Positions 39,316 to 50,160 of a stretch of 64,000 nucleotides of DNA are shown here, piece after piece. Source of the stretch: Pseudoalteromonas spongiae UST010723-006. Lineage in GTDB: Bacteria > Pseudomonadota > Gammaproteobacteria > Enterobacterales > Alteromonadaceae. Numbering within the stretch: the first letter of the stretch is position 1; the number at the start of each line of letters is the position of its first letter. The DNA lies in NCBI RefSeq assembly GCF_000238255.3, contig NZ_CP011039.1:1289001-1353000 (forward strand), read 5' to 3'. Below the pieces are notes generated by a model that had not been told where the DNA came from, did no database searches, and saw only the letters and a list, made by a program, of their open reading frames with translations. A program made the position numbers and the translations under genes.

Positions 39316-39418
39316 TTAAATCTGGTTACACGATAAATAATCGCATGATTATAACCTTAAACCACCAGCAGATACGAGATTAGTGCACCATAAACTCGGC
39401 TCTTTCAAAATATGTGGT

Positions 39419-40081
39419 TTAGCGCGCTAAATACTCGTTGTCGTAAAAGGTTCTTACCCAATGAGGGCGATAAATAATTAACACCGTCATTGCCATGCCG
39501 TTGATGGTGGCTTCTGGAAACCAGATGAGGCTTGCTAAAAACGTGTAATTATCAAGTAATGTTTGCCAATCATAGTGGCCAGAAAAATAATGATAGCCTG
39601 TCATTAAGCCAATATGAAACACGGCGGTAAGGCCAGCGCCTAAAAAGCTATTAACAAAGATATAAACAAATAAATGGCGGGTAATGTATTGGTAGCACAA
39701 TAAAAACAGTGCGTAGCTAAACAAAATAGGCAAAAGCGAGGTAAACAGGGCATAGCTGCCAATTTGTTCAAACGGCACTAAACCAAGACCTAACTGTAAA
39801 CTATGGCTAAGCGCTGCAGTGAGAATTGCAAGGCGAGGACCAAGCGTTAACGTTACACCGGTCAGCGCTAAAACGTGAATATCAAGACCGAGATAAAGCC
39901 CAGCCTTGAGTGACCAAAAGCCAACTAACATTAGGCTGATGGCGAGCACGCTTCGCTGCACAACTTGATTTGATAATAGAATATGACGCGTGGGCGCATT
40001 CAGTGATTTAATCACTGCAATTGCAAATAACAACAAACAGGTTAATTCAGCTAAATCAAATTGCACAGGGTTACCTACCAA
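39419..40081 (-). CDS. CbiM-like energy-coupling-factor permease (COG3235-type membrane protein)
   Basis: The 220-residue protein is mostly hydrophobic with about six membrane segments. The segment LGLDIHVLALTGVTLTLGPRLAIL resembles the CbiM/NikM fold, where an N-terminal histidine coordinates the metal. Here the N-terminus does not begin with the MHI motif, so metal transport is not certain. It is 9 bases behind xthA on the same strand. No ECF ATPase or other component is nearby, so it may work with components elsewhere, or alone. Confidence 0.6.
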   Translation of the reverse strand: MVGNPVQFDLAELTCLLLFAIAVIKSLNAPTRHILLSNQVVQRSVLAISLMLVGFWSLKAGLYLGLDIHVLALTGVTLTLGPRLAILTAALSHSLQLGLGLVPFEQIGSYALFTSLLPILFSYALFLLCYQYITRHLFVYIFVNSFLGAGLTAVFHIGLMTGYHYFSGHYDWQTLLDNYTFLASLIWFPEATINGMAMTVLIIYRPHWVRTFYDNEYLAR

Positions 40082-40090
40082 TTGACTCGG

Positions 40091-40897
40091 TTAAATATCA
40101 AATGTTGCCCAAATTGGCGCGTGATCTGATGGCTTTTCAATGCCGCGCAGCTCGTAATCAATATCTGATTCGATGCACTTTGCTGCAAGCGCTTTGGTTG
40201 CTAGTACAACATCAATACGCAGACCGCGGTTATCATCAAACCCTTTAGAACGGTAGTCAAACCACGAGTACTTTTCTGTGGCGTCTGGCGTTAATGCTCT
40301 GAAGGTATCAACAAATCCCCAATCGAGCAGGCGAGCAAGCCATTCGCGTTCTTCTGGTTGGAATGAACATTTACCAGTTTTTAGCCAGCGTTTACGATTA
40401 GGCTCACCAATACCGATATCTAAATCGAGAGGTGAAATATTAATATCACCCATTACGATAATTTGCTCTTCAGGATCATGACTTGCTAAATAAGTCATTA
40501 AATCGAGATAGAACTGACGTTTGTATGGGAATTTAGTTTCGTGGGCAATGTTGTCACCCTGCGGGAAGTAGCCGTTTAAAATTTTAACCGGATTACCGTT
40601 TTTATCTGCTACTGTCGCAATAATCATGCGTTTTTGCGATTCTTCAGTATCGGTCGGAAAGCCTTTTTCAATTGCGATTGGCGCTTGTTTAGTAAGAACC
40701 GCCACGCCGTAATGCGCTTTTTGACCATGAAATGCAACGTGATATCCCATCGCTTCAACATCTTCGATAGGGAAAGCTTCATCATGTACTTTAATTTCTT
40801 GAAGGCCAATTACGTCAGGCTGATGCTTGTCGATAACCGCTTGTAGTTGATGCAAACGAGCACGTAAGCCGTTTATATTAAAACTGATAACTTTCAT
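40091..40897 (-). CDS. xthA: Exodeoxyribonuclease III
   Basis: The 268-residue protein matches E. coli XthA (268) with [26 protein letters not shown] (metal-binding Glu), [23 protein letters not shown] and the catalytic [10 protein letters not shown]. It repairs abasic sites and 3' blocks and has 3'-5' exonuclease activity on duplex DNA. An in-frame overlap with the following CbiM-like gene is absent (9-base gap). Confidence 0.96.
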   Translation of the reverse strand: MKVISFNINGLRARLHQLQAVIDKHQPDVIGLQEIKVHDEAFPIEDVEAMGYHVAFHGQKAHYGVAVLTKQAPIAIEKGFPTDTEESQKRMIIATVADKNGNPVKILNGYFPQGDNIAHETKFPYKRQFYLDLMTYLASHDPEEQIIVMGDINISPLDLDIGIGEPNRKRWLKTGKCSFQPEEREWLARLLDWGFVDTFRALTPDATEKYSWFDYRSKGFDDNRGLRIDVVLATKALAAKCIESDIDYELRGIEKPSDHAPIWATFDI

Positions 40898-41043
40898 TGT
40901 TCACCTTGTTATCCACATCTGAGATTAGTGTGCACTAGTCTAACAAAAAACAAGCGTGTCACGTTAGCTTTTTACTCTTTCATAGTCAGCCGCTTTTATT
41001 TAAATTAATATAAGGTAAACCAATTAGTTAGTTTGTTCTTAAA

Positions 41044-44000
41044 ATGCTGCATATTATTCAATCAAACCGTATGGAAGCGCTTCAGCTTCACTTATCTCAG
41101 TCGCTGATGCACAGCCCCAATCCGAGCATTTTTAATAAAGAACAAGTATTGGTGCAATCACCCGGTATGGCGCAGTGGCTAAAAGTGTTGATTGCCGAGC
41201 AGCATGGTGTCACTGGGCAAATCGATTATGTGTTGCCTTCAAGTTATATTTGGCGTTTATATCAAAGCTTGTTGTCAGATGTGCCACAAGAATCGTCATT
41301 TAACAAAAATAATATGGCGTGGAAGCTATTTAATATTTTACCTAATTGTTTAGAACAAGCGGAATTTGCACTGTTAAAACAGTACTTGGTGGATACGCAA
41401 ACAGCGCTCGATAACGATACGCGATTATTTAGTTTGTGCGAAAAAATTGCCGATGCCTTTGACCAATATTTAATGTATCGACCAGTCTGGTTAGAGAGCT
41501 GGCAGCAGGGCGATGACGAACTTGCCGATGTCGATATATCAATTGCACCGTGGCAGCCCATATTATGGCGAAAACTAGTTGAGCATACGAAAACACTTGG
41601 ACAAAACCCATATCACCGTGCGAATCTGCATCAAGATTTAATTGCATCTCTAAACCAAAATGCAATTAATTTATCTCATCAAAATTTATACATATTTGGC
41701 TTGTCTGCCATTCCCAGTCAGCAACTTGAAGTGTTTCAGGCATTAGCCAAGCATATTGATGTGTACATTTATTTATGTAACCCAAGTAAACACTACTGGG
41801 GCGATGTGGTTGATGAAAAAACCAAAGCGAAAATTATTGCCAATTATGACGTTAAACCAAATATTGATGCCGAAGGCGAGGACTATTACATTGTAGGTAA
41901 TCCACTTTTGGCATCATGGGGTAAACTAGGGCGCGAATATTTAGAGCAGCTGGTGGAATTAGATGCACAGTGGACTGATATATTTATTGAAGCGTTTGAT
42001 GAGAATTTACTGGGTCAATTACAACAGGAAATTTTTGAATTAGCGTTTAAAGGCATGCCGCTTGCTAGTGACCCAACTTGGTTTGTATCAGATGAGGGCA
42101 AGTTAACTTATAGTGAAAACAAAGGCTATTCGTCGTTTCAGTTTGCGCGCTGCCATAATGCACTTAGAGAAGTAGAAGCGCTGCACGACCATTTGTTGAA
42201 CTTATTTAGTGCTGACGATAGCTTATCACCGCGCGATATTATTGTGATGATGCCTGATTCGGGACAGTACAGCCCATATATTGAGGCGGTATTTGGCAGT
42301 GCAAAAGACAACCGTTACATTCCATTTGCGATTTCTGACTTAGGTGTTGAGCAAGAAAAACCAATCGTAAACAGCTTTATTAAACTTGCTGATTTAGGCG
42401 CGTGCCGTTTTTATGTATCTGATATTTTGGACTTATTACAAGTTGACGAAATCTCAACAAAGTTTGAAATTTCGAGCGAAGAACTCAATCAAATTGGTTA
42501 TTGGTTAGAGCAGGTTAATATTCGCTGGGGCATTGATGGCGAACATAAGGGCGAATTTAACCAACCTAAAATTGCCATTAACAGTTGGCGACAGGGGTTA
42601 TCGCGCTTAATACTGGGGTTTGCCAGCAAAGACGAAAACACCGAATTTAACCAGTTATTTGCCGCCGATCAAGTTGAAGGCATGGCAGTTGAAACGCTGG
42701 CTAAATTAATTCGTTTTTTTGATGCACTTGAACAAACGCAAAAAGAGTTAAAAGCCAGTGGCAACTTAGCTGATAAAGTAAAGCAGTTGCAACAACTTAC
42801 AATGCGCTTTTACGCAAGTGATATAAGCCAAAATAACGATTTAGGCTTTGTACAAAAAGCACTCGAACACGTTTTGCAGCACTTTGAAAACAATGATCAT
42901 ACTGGCGCGGTATCACAAGTGCTAATGGTGCATATTCTCAAGCAGCAACTGATGCAAAAAGGGGTTGGCCAGCGCTTTTTTATGGGCCAGGTAAACTTTT
43001 GTACTTTAATGCCTATGCGTGCAGTGCCCTTTAAAGTGGTGTGTATTTTAGGCTTGAATGATGGTGATTATCCGCGCACTGTGCAGCCACTGGGATTTGA
43101 TTTACTTCAGCACAGCAAACCACAAAAAGGTGACCGTTCACGTAAAATGGACGACCGTTACTTGTTTTTAGAAGCAATTTTAAGTGCCCGTGAACATCTG
43201 TATCTAAGCTATATCGGTAATTCGTGTGTGGATAATTCGGAGCGTTTACCGAGTGTTTTAGTCAGTGAATTAACAGACTATTTATCCCGAGTGTTTGAGC
43301 ACGGTAAAGATAGACTAATTGAATCGTTAACGGTTAGACACTACTTGCAGCCGTTTAATCCTGCGTATTATCAACAATCGCACCTGCAAAGCTATAACCC
43401 GATTTGGTTACCAAAACAAACGCCTGCAACGGGTCAAAACGAACCGTTAGTTGCAGATATCGACACGCAAGTTGATTTAGCGCTGTTTATTCAGCAATTA
43501 CTTGCACCACAGCAATCGTTTTACCGCTCCACCATTGGTGCACGATTAGGTGACTATCAATTTAATAATCAAGATGACGAAACCTTTGCCTTAGACGGTT
43601 TAACGCGTTATCGCTATTTGCAAGAAATTATCGAGCGCGATTATCTCAGTAATGCCCCTAATTTAGCGGCAATTATTGCAAGGGGCGATTTACCGCAAGG
43701 TGCGGGTGCCGAACTCGCGTTCGATAACATGGTGAATACTGTAGAGCCTTTGTTGATGGAGTTAAAGCGCCATCAGATTATTACAGGTGATGAAACACCC
43801 ATTGAGTCAACACGTGTTGATTTGTCACTATCAATGTTGAGAATAAGTGGGGCATTAAAACCTGTATCGTTGGCGACGCAATATTTGTATCGCCCAACAG
43901 CTAAATTAAAAGCAAAAGATAAAATTGCCGGGTATTTATATCACCTTGCGGGCTCAGCCAGTGGTGATGTAAACAGCACCGTGTTTTTATCTCTTGATGG

Positions 44001-44325
44001 CTATATTGAATACCAGCAACTGAACCAAGACGAGGCATTAAGTCAGCTTGAAAAATGGGGTGAGCTATATCTCTGTATGTTTACTCGACCGTTGCCACTG
44101 TTTGCGACGACTGGATTTAGCTATTTGCAAAAACGCGATTTTGCCGCGGCCGAAAACACGTTTTCAGGTGCCTCGTTTGTTGGTCAAAACGAATTGAGCG
44201 ATCCGTATATTGCGCTTGATTTTACCTCCCTAGAAAGTGTCGCTGAAGAGTTTATTGAATTAACCGAAACCTATCTTGCACCGATAGACGCCATTATTAC
44301 GGAGCATAAATATGCAAAATCTTAA
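41044..44325 (+). CDS. recC: Exodeoxyribonuclease V gamma subunit RecC
   Basis: The 1093-residue protein carries the RecC-type blocks EQVLVQSPGMAQWLK, YVLPSSYIWRLY, FGLSAIPSQQLEVFQAL and MPMRAVPFKVVCILGLNDGDYPR. Its helicase domains lack an ATP-binding loop as expected for RecC, which recognises Chi and scans DNA. The start is 12 bases after no clear Shine-Dalgarno sequence. recB begins inside its last 14 bases, showing coupling. E. coli RecC has 1122 residues. Confidence 0.95.
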   Translation: MLHIIQSNRMEALQLHLSQSLMHSPNPSIFNKEQVLVQSPGMAQWLKVLIAEQHGVTGQIDYVLPSSYIWRLYQSLLSDVPQESSFNKNNMAWKLFNILPNCLEQAEFALLKQYLVDTQTALDNDTRLFSLCEKIADAFDQYLMYRPVWLESWQQGDDELADVDISIAPWQPILWRKLVEHTKTLGQNPYHRANLHQDLIASLNQNAINLSHQNLYIFGLSAIPSQQLEVFQALAKHIDVYIYLCNPSKHYWGDVVDEKTKAKIIANYDVKPNIDAEGEDYYIVGNPLLASWGKLGREYLEQLVELDAQWTDIFIEAFDENLLGQLQQEIFELAFKGMPLASDPTWFVSDEGKLTYSENKGYSSFQFARCHNALREVEALHDHLLNLFSADDSLSPRDIIVMMPDSGQYSPYIEAVFGSAKDNRYIPFAISDLGVEQEKPIVNSFIKLADLGACRFYVSDILDLLQVDEISTKFEISSEELNQIGYWLEQVNIRWGIDGEHKGEFNQPKIAINSWRQGLSRLILGFASKDENTEFNQLFAADQVEGMAVETLAKLIRFFDALEQTQKELKASGNLADKVKQLQQLTMRFYASDISQNNDLGFVQKALEHVLQHFENNDHTGAVSQVLMVHILKQQLMQKGVGQRFFMGQVNFCTLMPMRAVPFKVVCILGLNDGDYPRTVQPLGFDLLQHSKPQKGDRSRKMDDRYLFLEAILSAREHLYLSYIGNSCVDNSERLPSVLVSELTDYLSRVFEHGKDRLIESLTVRHYLQPFNPAYYQQSHLQSYNPIWLPKQTPATGQNEPLVADIDTQVDLALFIQQLLAPQQSFYRSTIGARLGDYQFNNQDDETFALDGLTRYRYLQEIIERDYLSNAPNLAAIIARGDLPQGAGAELAFDNMVNTVEPLLMELKRHQIITGDETPIESTRVDLSLSMLRISGALKPVSLATQYLYRPTAKLKAKDKIAGYLYHLAGSASGDVNSTVFLSLDGYIEYQQLNQDEALSQLEKWGELYLCMFTRPLPLFATTGFSYLQKRDFAAAENTFSGASFVGQNELSDPYIALDFTSLESVAEEFIELTETYLAPIDAIITEHKYAKS

Positions 44326-47300
44326 ACCTATGGCGATGCCGCTGTGCGGCGCAAACTTAATTGAGGCAAGCGCGGGTACCGGTAAAACGTATACCATCAC
44401 AGCACTATATTTACGGTTACTACTTGGCTTTACTCAAGAGGGCAAACGTACAACGCCGCTCAGTATTGAACAGATTTTAGTTGTAACGTTTACCGAAGCG
44501 GCCACCGCGGAAATTAAAGACAGGGTAAGGCAGCGTTTAATTACCTTGCGTGACACACTGCTGGGTAAAGAAACCAATGATCAGGTAGTTAACGAGTTAG
44601 TAAGCCAAATAGATGATAGCCACAGTGCGTTTTATCAAATCGACAGTGCAGTTAAATCGCTCGATGATGCCGCCATTTTTACGATTCATGGTTTTTGTCA
44701 ACGTATGCTTAAACAACATGCGTTTGAATCAGGAATGGCGTTTAATTTGCAATTTATTATGGATCAGAGTGAATTGCTTGAGACCGCGATTAAAGATTTT
44801 TGGCGTCAATTTGTTTTTCCACTTGAAAAGCAGAGCTACGCGGCGGTAACCAGCTGTTTTGCATCACCGGATGTATTACTTAAAAATTTATTTGGATTAT
44901 TGAGCCGTACAGGCGTTGAAATTACGCCGCATTATACCTTTGAGCAAGCGCTTTCGTTACAAAATGCCCTTTATGAGACTACAAGTACGCTTAAACAGCA
45001 GATCTTAGCGCAAGAATTTATCGGCTTTATTGAAAACACGCCGTTTAAAAAATCAAAGCCCATTGCGAGCAGTAAAAACTTAGCATTATTAAACGCCTAT
45101 TGCCAAAGTGATGAGGTCATTTTTGAAGGCGCATCAAAACGTTCGTTTGAAATCTGGGGTGAGCAAGCATTTGCGGATAAAGGCAATTATTTAAAAGATA
45201 AAACACCGGTTAGCCATCAACTTGCAACCTTATTTGATGAAGCGGCAACGCTAAAAGCACAGGCCGAAGCAGCATTGCCAGTGTCGATTTTAATTAGTGC
45301 GTATCACTACCTTGTTGATTGGTTACTCAGTGAAAAACAAAAGCATCAGCTGATTAATCCGGATGATTTATTACAAAATTTAAGTTTAGCGCTTGAAACT
45401 AACACAAGTGGTGAGCTGGCGAATGCAATTTTAAGCCAGTACCCGGTTGCACTAATCGATGAATTCCAAGATACCGATCCTATTCAATACGGTATATTTG
45501 CCAATATTTATTTAAACAATAACAGCGTATCACATAACGACAACGCATTGATTATGATTGGCGATCCTAAGCAAGCTATTTATGGATTTCGTGGCGCTGA
45601 TATTTTTACCTACATTGACGCCAAGCGCCAAGTACCGTTAGAAAGTCATTACACACTGGATACTAACTATCGTTCTTCGCAGCAAATTGTTGATGGTGTA
45701 AACAGTATTTTCGCTAACAAAGACGATAGTTTTATTTTTAATAAAGACATTCCATTTAGCAAAGTAAAGGCGTTTGGTAAAAGCAGCGAGTTGGGATTAT
45801 TTGTTAATGAAGAAAGTAAGTCGGGTATTCATTTTTGTGTATTCGATGAACTCGATGACACCGTGGCTAAAGGACAAGGGGATAATCACCTTGCTAACAT
45901 TTGCGCCTCGCAAATTGCCGAACTATTAATTGATGCCGCAGCGGGACGTGCCAAATTGGAAGGTGACGCGTTAAAGGCAAGCGATATTGCGGTACTCGTC
46001 AGGGATCGCAACCAAGCAAATTCAATTAAAAGCGCCCTTTATAAATGTGGCGTTGCCAGTGTGTTTTTATCGCGCGATAGTGTGTTTGAAACGCCACTCG
46101 CGAGTCACTTATTGACTTTTCTTTCTGCGCTTATTACCCCCTACAATGAAGCGATTTTTCGCGGCGTTTTAGTGGGACCGCTGTTTGCGCTAAATTATTC
46201 ACAAGTGCATGCATTAACGCAAAATACCAATGCATGGGAAGAAACCTTAGAACACTTTGCCGAGCTAAAATTGTTATTACAGCAAAAAGGCGTAATGGCG
46301 GTGATCGAATCATTAGTCGAATTAAATGCGCTTCCGAGTCGTTGGCAGCAAAAAGGCTGGGATGTACCACGCTTGCTAACGGATATTCGGCATTTAGGTG
46401 AATTATTACAGCAAAAACAGCTGGCGCTGAACAGTTATCATCGTTTACTGCATTGGCTTTATGATCAAATTACTAAATTCGCGGCAGAAGGTTCGCAACT
46501 GCGTCTAGAAACCGATCAACAACTGGTGAACATTGTAACCATGCACGGCTCAAAAGGGCTGGAATACCCTGTTGTGTATATGCCGTTTGTTGCAAGCTTT
46601 AGAGAAAATAACGATGCGGTTTATCATAAAGACGATGGCACACTTATTTATGATTTAGCGCCTGACGATGACGCGAAAGCGCTGGCAAGTAAAGAAAGTC
46701 TTGCTGAGGACTTACGCCTTTTATATGTTGCGCTAACGCGCGCGGTACATTATTTAGTGGTGGGCTTATACAACTGTAAAGATGGCCGCAGTAAAACCCC
46801 AGGTATTGCAAAAACGCCTTTAGGGCATTTGTTACTTGATAAAGATGATATTGATACGGGGCATGACTGGTATAGCCAATTGCGCGGATTTTGCGATAGC
46901 CATAGTGGTTTAAGCGCGTCACTTTATAGTGCACCAGAATCGCCGGTAGTGTTACCTCAAGCAGCCAACACGTTTGATCAATTATTGGTTAAACAAAAAA
47001 CGAAAAGCGTACCAAATAAATGGCGACTTTCGAGTTTTTCATCATTAACTAAGTCGTCTCATGGCGATAGCAGCTCGTTTGATTACAAGCAAGGTGCTAA
47101 TGATGAAATGCATTTACTCGATTGGCAAGAGAGCACTACTGCAATCGTACAAAATGAGTTTAGCTTTCCAAAAGGCGCCAATGCCGGTAGTTGCTTACAC
47201 GCCATTATGGAAGAGATTGATTTTAACGCTGCTGAACAGCCAGTTTTCGAGCAAAAAGAACCGCTTGCAGATGTTGTGGAAAAGCAGTTACTCGCATATC

Positions 47301-47881
47301 AAATAGATGATGGTTGGAAGGAGGTTGTTGAAAACTGGATTAAACAGTTATTAGCTAAGCCACTAGCGCCACTTGCCATATCAATGGAACAGTTAGATAT
47401 GACGCAGTGCCTAATCGAAATGGAGTTTATGCTGCCAGTAAACGAATTAGTGACCCGCAAACTTAACGATATTTTGTTAGTACAGAGTCGCGACCATTTT
47501 ACACCGCTTACAAGCGCTACCATAAGCGGCATGCTGAAAGGTTTTATCGATTTAATCTTTTGTTTTGATGGCCGTTACTTTGTGCTCGATTATAAGTCGA
47601 ATTATTTAGGCGATAGCGGCGAAGATTATAATCAAGACAATATGGAAACTGTGATGAGTTCACATCACTACCATTTGCAATACTTACTCTACACGGTAGC
47701 GTTACACCGTTTGTTAAAACAACGCATTGCTAATTACGACATTCACACCCATTTAGGGGGCAGCCTTTACTTATTTATGCGCGGTATGCCAACGGGTAAT
47801 GGCGTGTATTACAAAGCACCCGATGTTGAGCAAGTGCTTGCATTAGATAGCTTATTTGATAAGGGGACATTCAATGCGTGA
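44312..47881 (+). CDS. recB: Exodeoxyribonuclease V beta subunit RecB
   Basis: The 1189-residue protein (E. coli 1180) has the UvrD-like Walker A EASAGTGKTYTI, VVTFTEAATAEIKDR, the ALIDEFQDTDPIQYGIF and GDPKQAIYGFRGAD helicase motifs, and TMHGSKGLEYPVVY. The C-terminal nuclease domain shows DLIFCFDGRYFVLDYKSNYLG, with the catalytic Asp and Lys. It unwinds 3'-5' and cuts DNA in double-strand break repair. Coupled to recC and recD. Confidence 0.97.
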   Translation: MQNLKPMAMPLCGANLIEASAGTGKTYTITALYLRLLLGFTQEGKRTTPLSIEQILVVTFTEAATAEIKDRVRQRLITLRDTLLGKETNDQVVNELVSQIDDSHSAFYQIDSAVKSLDDAAIFTIHGFCQRMLKQHAFESGMAFNLQFIMDQSELLETAIKDFWRQFVFPLEKQSYAAVTSCFASPDVLLKNLFGLLSRTGVEITPHYTFEQALSLQNALYETTSTLKQQILAQEFIGFIENTPFKKSKPIASSKNLALLNAYCQSDEVIFEGASKRSFEIWGEQAFADKGNYLKDKTPVSHQLATLFDEAATLKAQAEAALPVSILISAYHYLVDWLLSEKQKHQLINPDDLLQNLSLALETNTSGELANAILSQYPVALIDEFQDTDPIQYGIFANIYLNNNSVSHNDNALIMIGDPKQAIYGFRGADIFTYIDAKRQVPLESHYTLDTNYRSSQQIVDGVNSIFANKDDSFIFNKDIPFSKVKAFGKSSELGLFVNEESKSGIHFCVFDELDDTVAKGQGDNHLANICASQIAELLIDAAAGRAKLEGDALKASDIAVLVRDRNQANSIKSALYKCGVASVFLSRDSVFETPLASHLLTFLSALITPYNEAIFRGVLVGPLFALNYSQVHALTQNTNAWEETLEHFAELKLLLQQKGVMAVIESLVELNALPSRWQQKGWDVPRLLTDIRHLGELLQQKQLALNSYHRLLHWLYDQITKFAAEGSQLRLETDQQLVNIVTMHGSKGLEYPVVYMPFVASFRENNDAVYHKDDGTLIYDLAPDDDAKALASKESLAEDLRLLYVALTRAVHYLVVGLYNCKDGRSKTPGIAKTPLGHLLLDKDDIDTGHDWYSQLRGFCDSHSGLSASLYSAPESPVVLPQAANTFDQLLVKQKTKSVPNKWRLSSFSSLTKSSHGDSSSFDYKQGANDEMHLLDWQESTTAIVQNEFSFPKGANAGSCLHAIMEEIDFNAAEQPVFEQKEPLADVVEKQLLAYQIDDGWKEVVENWIKQLLAKPLAPLAISMEQLDMTQCLIEMEFMLPVNELVTRKLNDILLVQSRDHFTPLTSATISGMLKGFIDLIFCFDGRYFVLDYKSNYLGDSGEDYNQDNMETVMSSHHYHLQYLLYTVALHRLLKQRIANYDIHTHLGGSLYLFMRGMPTGNGVYYKAPDVEQVLALDSLFDKGTFNA

Positions 47882-49688
47882 ACTACTTATTGAATATGAC
47901 AAAATCGATCAGTTTGACCTTAATCTGGCGAGCATATTAGTACCAGATATCGATTCTAAAATATTTTACCTAGTACTGTTATTAAGCCGTGCGGTGCGCT
48001 CTCAGCACTCATGTTTACCGCTTGAAAGCATTGATAAAGACGACCCGTTTAATCTTGCTCTCACTGAATATGGTAAAAAGCAGTCGCCATTTACAACTGA
48101 TGATGACTTTTGTGCACTTTTGCAGGTACACCACAGCGTAGGGGAGCAACAGCCACTTCGTTTGTTTGCAAAACACCTGTATTTTGCTCGCTATGATGAT
48201 TATGAGCGTGAGTTTGTAGAGGCGGTAAAGGCAAGAAATGCACTTTCTACTACCCTCGATTTAACTGAGTTGGGTAATTTGCTGTCGCATTATTTTAAAG
48301 ACTCAGAGGCCCTTGACTGGCAAAAAGTGGCCTGCGCCGTAGCCTGCTTAAAACGTTTTTGTATTATTTCTGGTGGACCGGGTACAGGTAAAACCACCAC
48401 AGTAACTAAATTGTTGGCAATTCTACAATCGCTCTACAGCAAGGTACCACTAAAAGTGCAACTTGTTGCGCCAACAGGCAAAGCCGCGGCGAGACTGAGT
48501 GAATCGATTGCAGGTGCAAAGCAACACTTGAATATTGATTCGCAAATTGCAAAGCATATTCCAGACACAGCGCAAACCTTGCACCGTTTGTTGGGGGTGA
48601 TCCATTTATCTAACAAGTTTCGCCACAATCGACAAAACCCGCTCGACGTGGACTTAGTGATTTTAGATGAAGCCTCGATGGTTGATTTAGCCATGTTAGC
48701 TAAACTATTTGATGCATTACCAAGTCATGCGCGAGTTATTTTATTAGGTGACAAAGACCAATTATCGTCGGTTGATACGGGTAATGTACTGTCAGATTTA
48801 TGTCGCCCGTTAACGTTAGGTGTCGATCATAATTACACACCAGAGACGGCAAAAGCCCTTGCGCAGCTACTTAATATGCCAATGAATGCGGCAAAACCAA
48901 CCTTGTATGAGCTCAACGATAACCTTGCTTATTTGCAAGTTAGCCACCGTTTTAAAACCGACAGCGGCATAGGGCGATTAGCAAAAGCGGTTAATAGCAA
49001 TGATTTGAATGCCCTGAATGAGGTATATCACTCAAACAGTGCAGATTTGATGTTTAGCTCGCTTGAGACTGATTTTAAGGGATTTATTGACCGTGCAGCC
49101 GAGCGCTACAGTGTTTATCTTGCAGCAATACGCAATGGCGACAGCATTCGCGACATTCATTTAGCGTTCGCAAACTACCAAGTCCTGTGTGCAACGCGTG
49201 TTGGGCCGTATGGTACCAACGAACTCAATATGAAAATTGAGAAACAGCTTGGCCAGCAGCAGTTAATTAAACGCACTGGTAATTTTTATATTGGTATGCC
49301 AATTATGATCAGCGAAAACAATTACCAGCTTAATTTATTTAACGGTGATATTGGCATTATCATCGAAGACGAAAACGGTCGATTGATGGCGAGCTTTATT
49401 GACGATCAAGGTGCTGAACGCGTGATTTCAACAACCCGTTTACCGCAATTTGATACTGTTTATGCAATGACAATTCATAAATCGCAAGGCTCTGAATTTA
49501 AACATGTTGCTATGTTACTACCAGTTAATTCACCGGTACTCAATCGACAGTTGGTATACACAGGCATTACGCGTGCGAAAGAATCGTTTGAATTGGTATC
49601 GTTAGCGGGAGGCTTAGAGCGCGCCATGGCACGCACAGTATCGCGATACTCAGGTCTGTATGCGCGTTTTCAACGTAATGAACGCTAG
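47874..49688 (+). CDS. recD: Exodeoxyribonuclease V alpha subunit RecD
   Basis: The ATG at 47874 follows AAGGGGAC at the right distance, so I prefer it to a TTG 6 codons upstream. It overlaps the last 8 bases of recB. The 604-residue product has ISGGPGTGKTTTVTKLL, VAPTGKAAARL, VILDEASMVDLAM, LLGDKDQLSSVDTG and the C-terminal TIHKSQGSEFKHV of RecD/Pif-type 5'-3' helicases. It ends the recC-recB-recD operon; thyA, ptrA and recBCD linkages of E. coli are not seen. Confidence 0.96.
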   Translation: MRELLIEYDKIDQFDLNLASILVPDIDSKIFYLVLLLSRAVRSQHSCLPLESIDKDDPFNLALTEYGKKQSPFTTDDDFCALLQVHHSVGEQQPLRLFAKHLYFARYDDYEREFVEAVKARNALSTTLDLTELGNLLSHYFKDSEALDWQKVACAVACLKRFCIISGGPGTGKTTTVTKLLAILQSLYSKVPLKVQLVAPTGKAAARLSESIAGAKQHLNIDSQIAKHIPDTAQTLHRLLGVIHLSNKFRHNRQNPLDVDLVILDEASMVDLAMLAKLFDALPSHARVILLGDKDQLSSVDTGNVLSDLCRPLTLGVDHNYTPETAKALAQLLNMPMNAAKPTLYELNDNLAYLQVSHRFKTDSGIGRLAKAVNSNDLNALNEVYHSNSADLMFSSLETDFKGFIDRAAERYSVYLAAIRNGDSIRDIHLAFANYQVLCATRVGPYGTNELNMKIEKQLGQQQLIKRTGNFYIGMPIMISENNYQLNLFNGDIGIIIEDENGRLMASFIDDQGAERVISTTRLPQFDTVYAMTIHKSQGSEFKHVAMLLPVNSPVLNRQLVYTGITRAKESFELVSLAGGLERAMARTVSRYSGLYARFQRNER

Positions 49689-49951
49689 ATAGAAAAAGCG
49701 CACAAAAGATAACTAGGGTTTAACTTGAACTGGCGACTTATGACCTACTTTTTTGAAAGTAAGTCGCTAACAGCAAGGTTAGCGGCAAATATCGTTTAAA
49801 GTTTTATCTGATAGGTCGATAGCAAGTTAGGAGCGAGGTTAAAAAGGAACGCGAAGGCATATTAAAACTTGGTAACGATTATGCATAGTTTAACTAAGTG
49901 TGCCAAACAGGTATGTTGGTATAACACCGATACTACTATGAGGGTTCTATT
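49689..49951. other. Gap after recD with inverted repeats
   Basis: No gene found. GCGACTTA/TAAGTCGC (within 49731-49767) and CGCTAAC/GTTAGCG (49765-49784) form adjacent stems without T runs. Nothing else recognised. Confidence 0.4.
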
Positions 49952-50098
49952 ATGATTAGTCGTGAATATTGTAAAGCATTAGAGTTGAAAGTTTTTAAAA
50001 CGTCTAAACAGGTACGCAGTTTAAAAGGGCAGTTGTTCTTTTTTCGATTACTTTCAATGGTATTCATGATGTTGTTTATTATTGGCAACATTAATTAG
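49952..50098 (+). CDS. Predicted 48-residue single-pass membrane peptide
   Basis: The ATG at 49952 follows TGAGGGTTCTAT, a good ribosome binding site. The product begins MISREYCKALELKVFK, is basic and polar to about residue 28, and ends in a hydrophobic segment (FFFRLLSMVFMMLFIIGNIN) that should insert in the membrane. I recognise no family. The coding potential rests on the ribosome site, the clean frame and the plausible topology; orthologues in relatives would be needed to confirm it. Confidence 0.5.
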   Translation: MISREYCKALELKVFKTSKQVRSLKGQLFFFRLLSMVFMMLFIIGNIN

Positions 50099-50160
50099 CA
50101 AAACGAATATGACGTTAATACTCGAGTTAATGGTTTGAGTTTTCGTTAAGGGTGTTCACG

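Noticed and set aside
39419..40081. Assignment as cobalt/nickel CbiM itself
   Set aside because: The N-terminal MHI metal motif is absent and no CbiN, CbiQ or CbiO gene is nearby, so only the fold family is kept.
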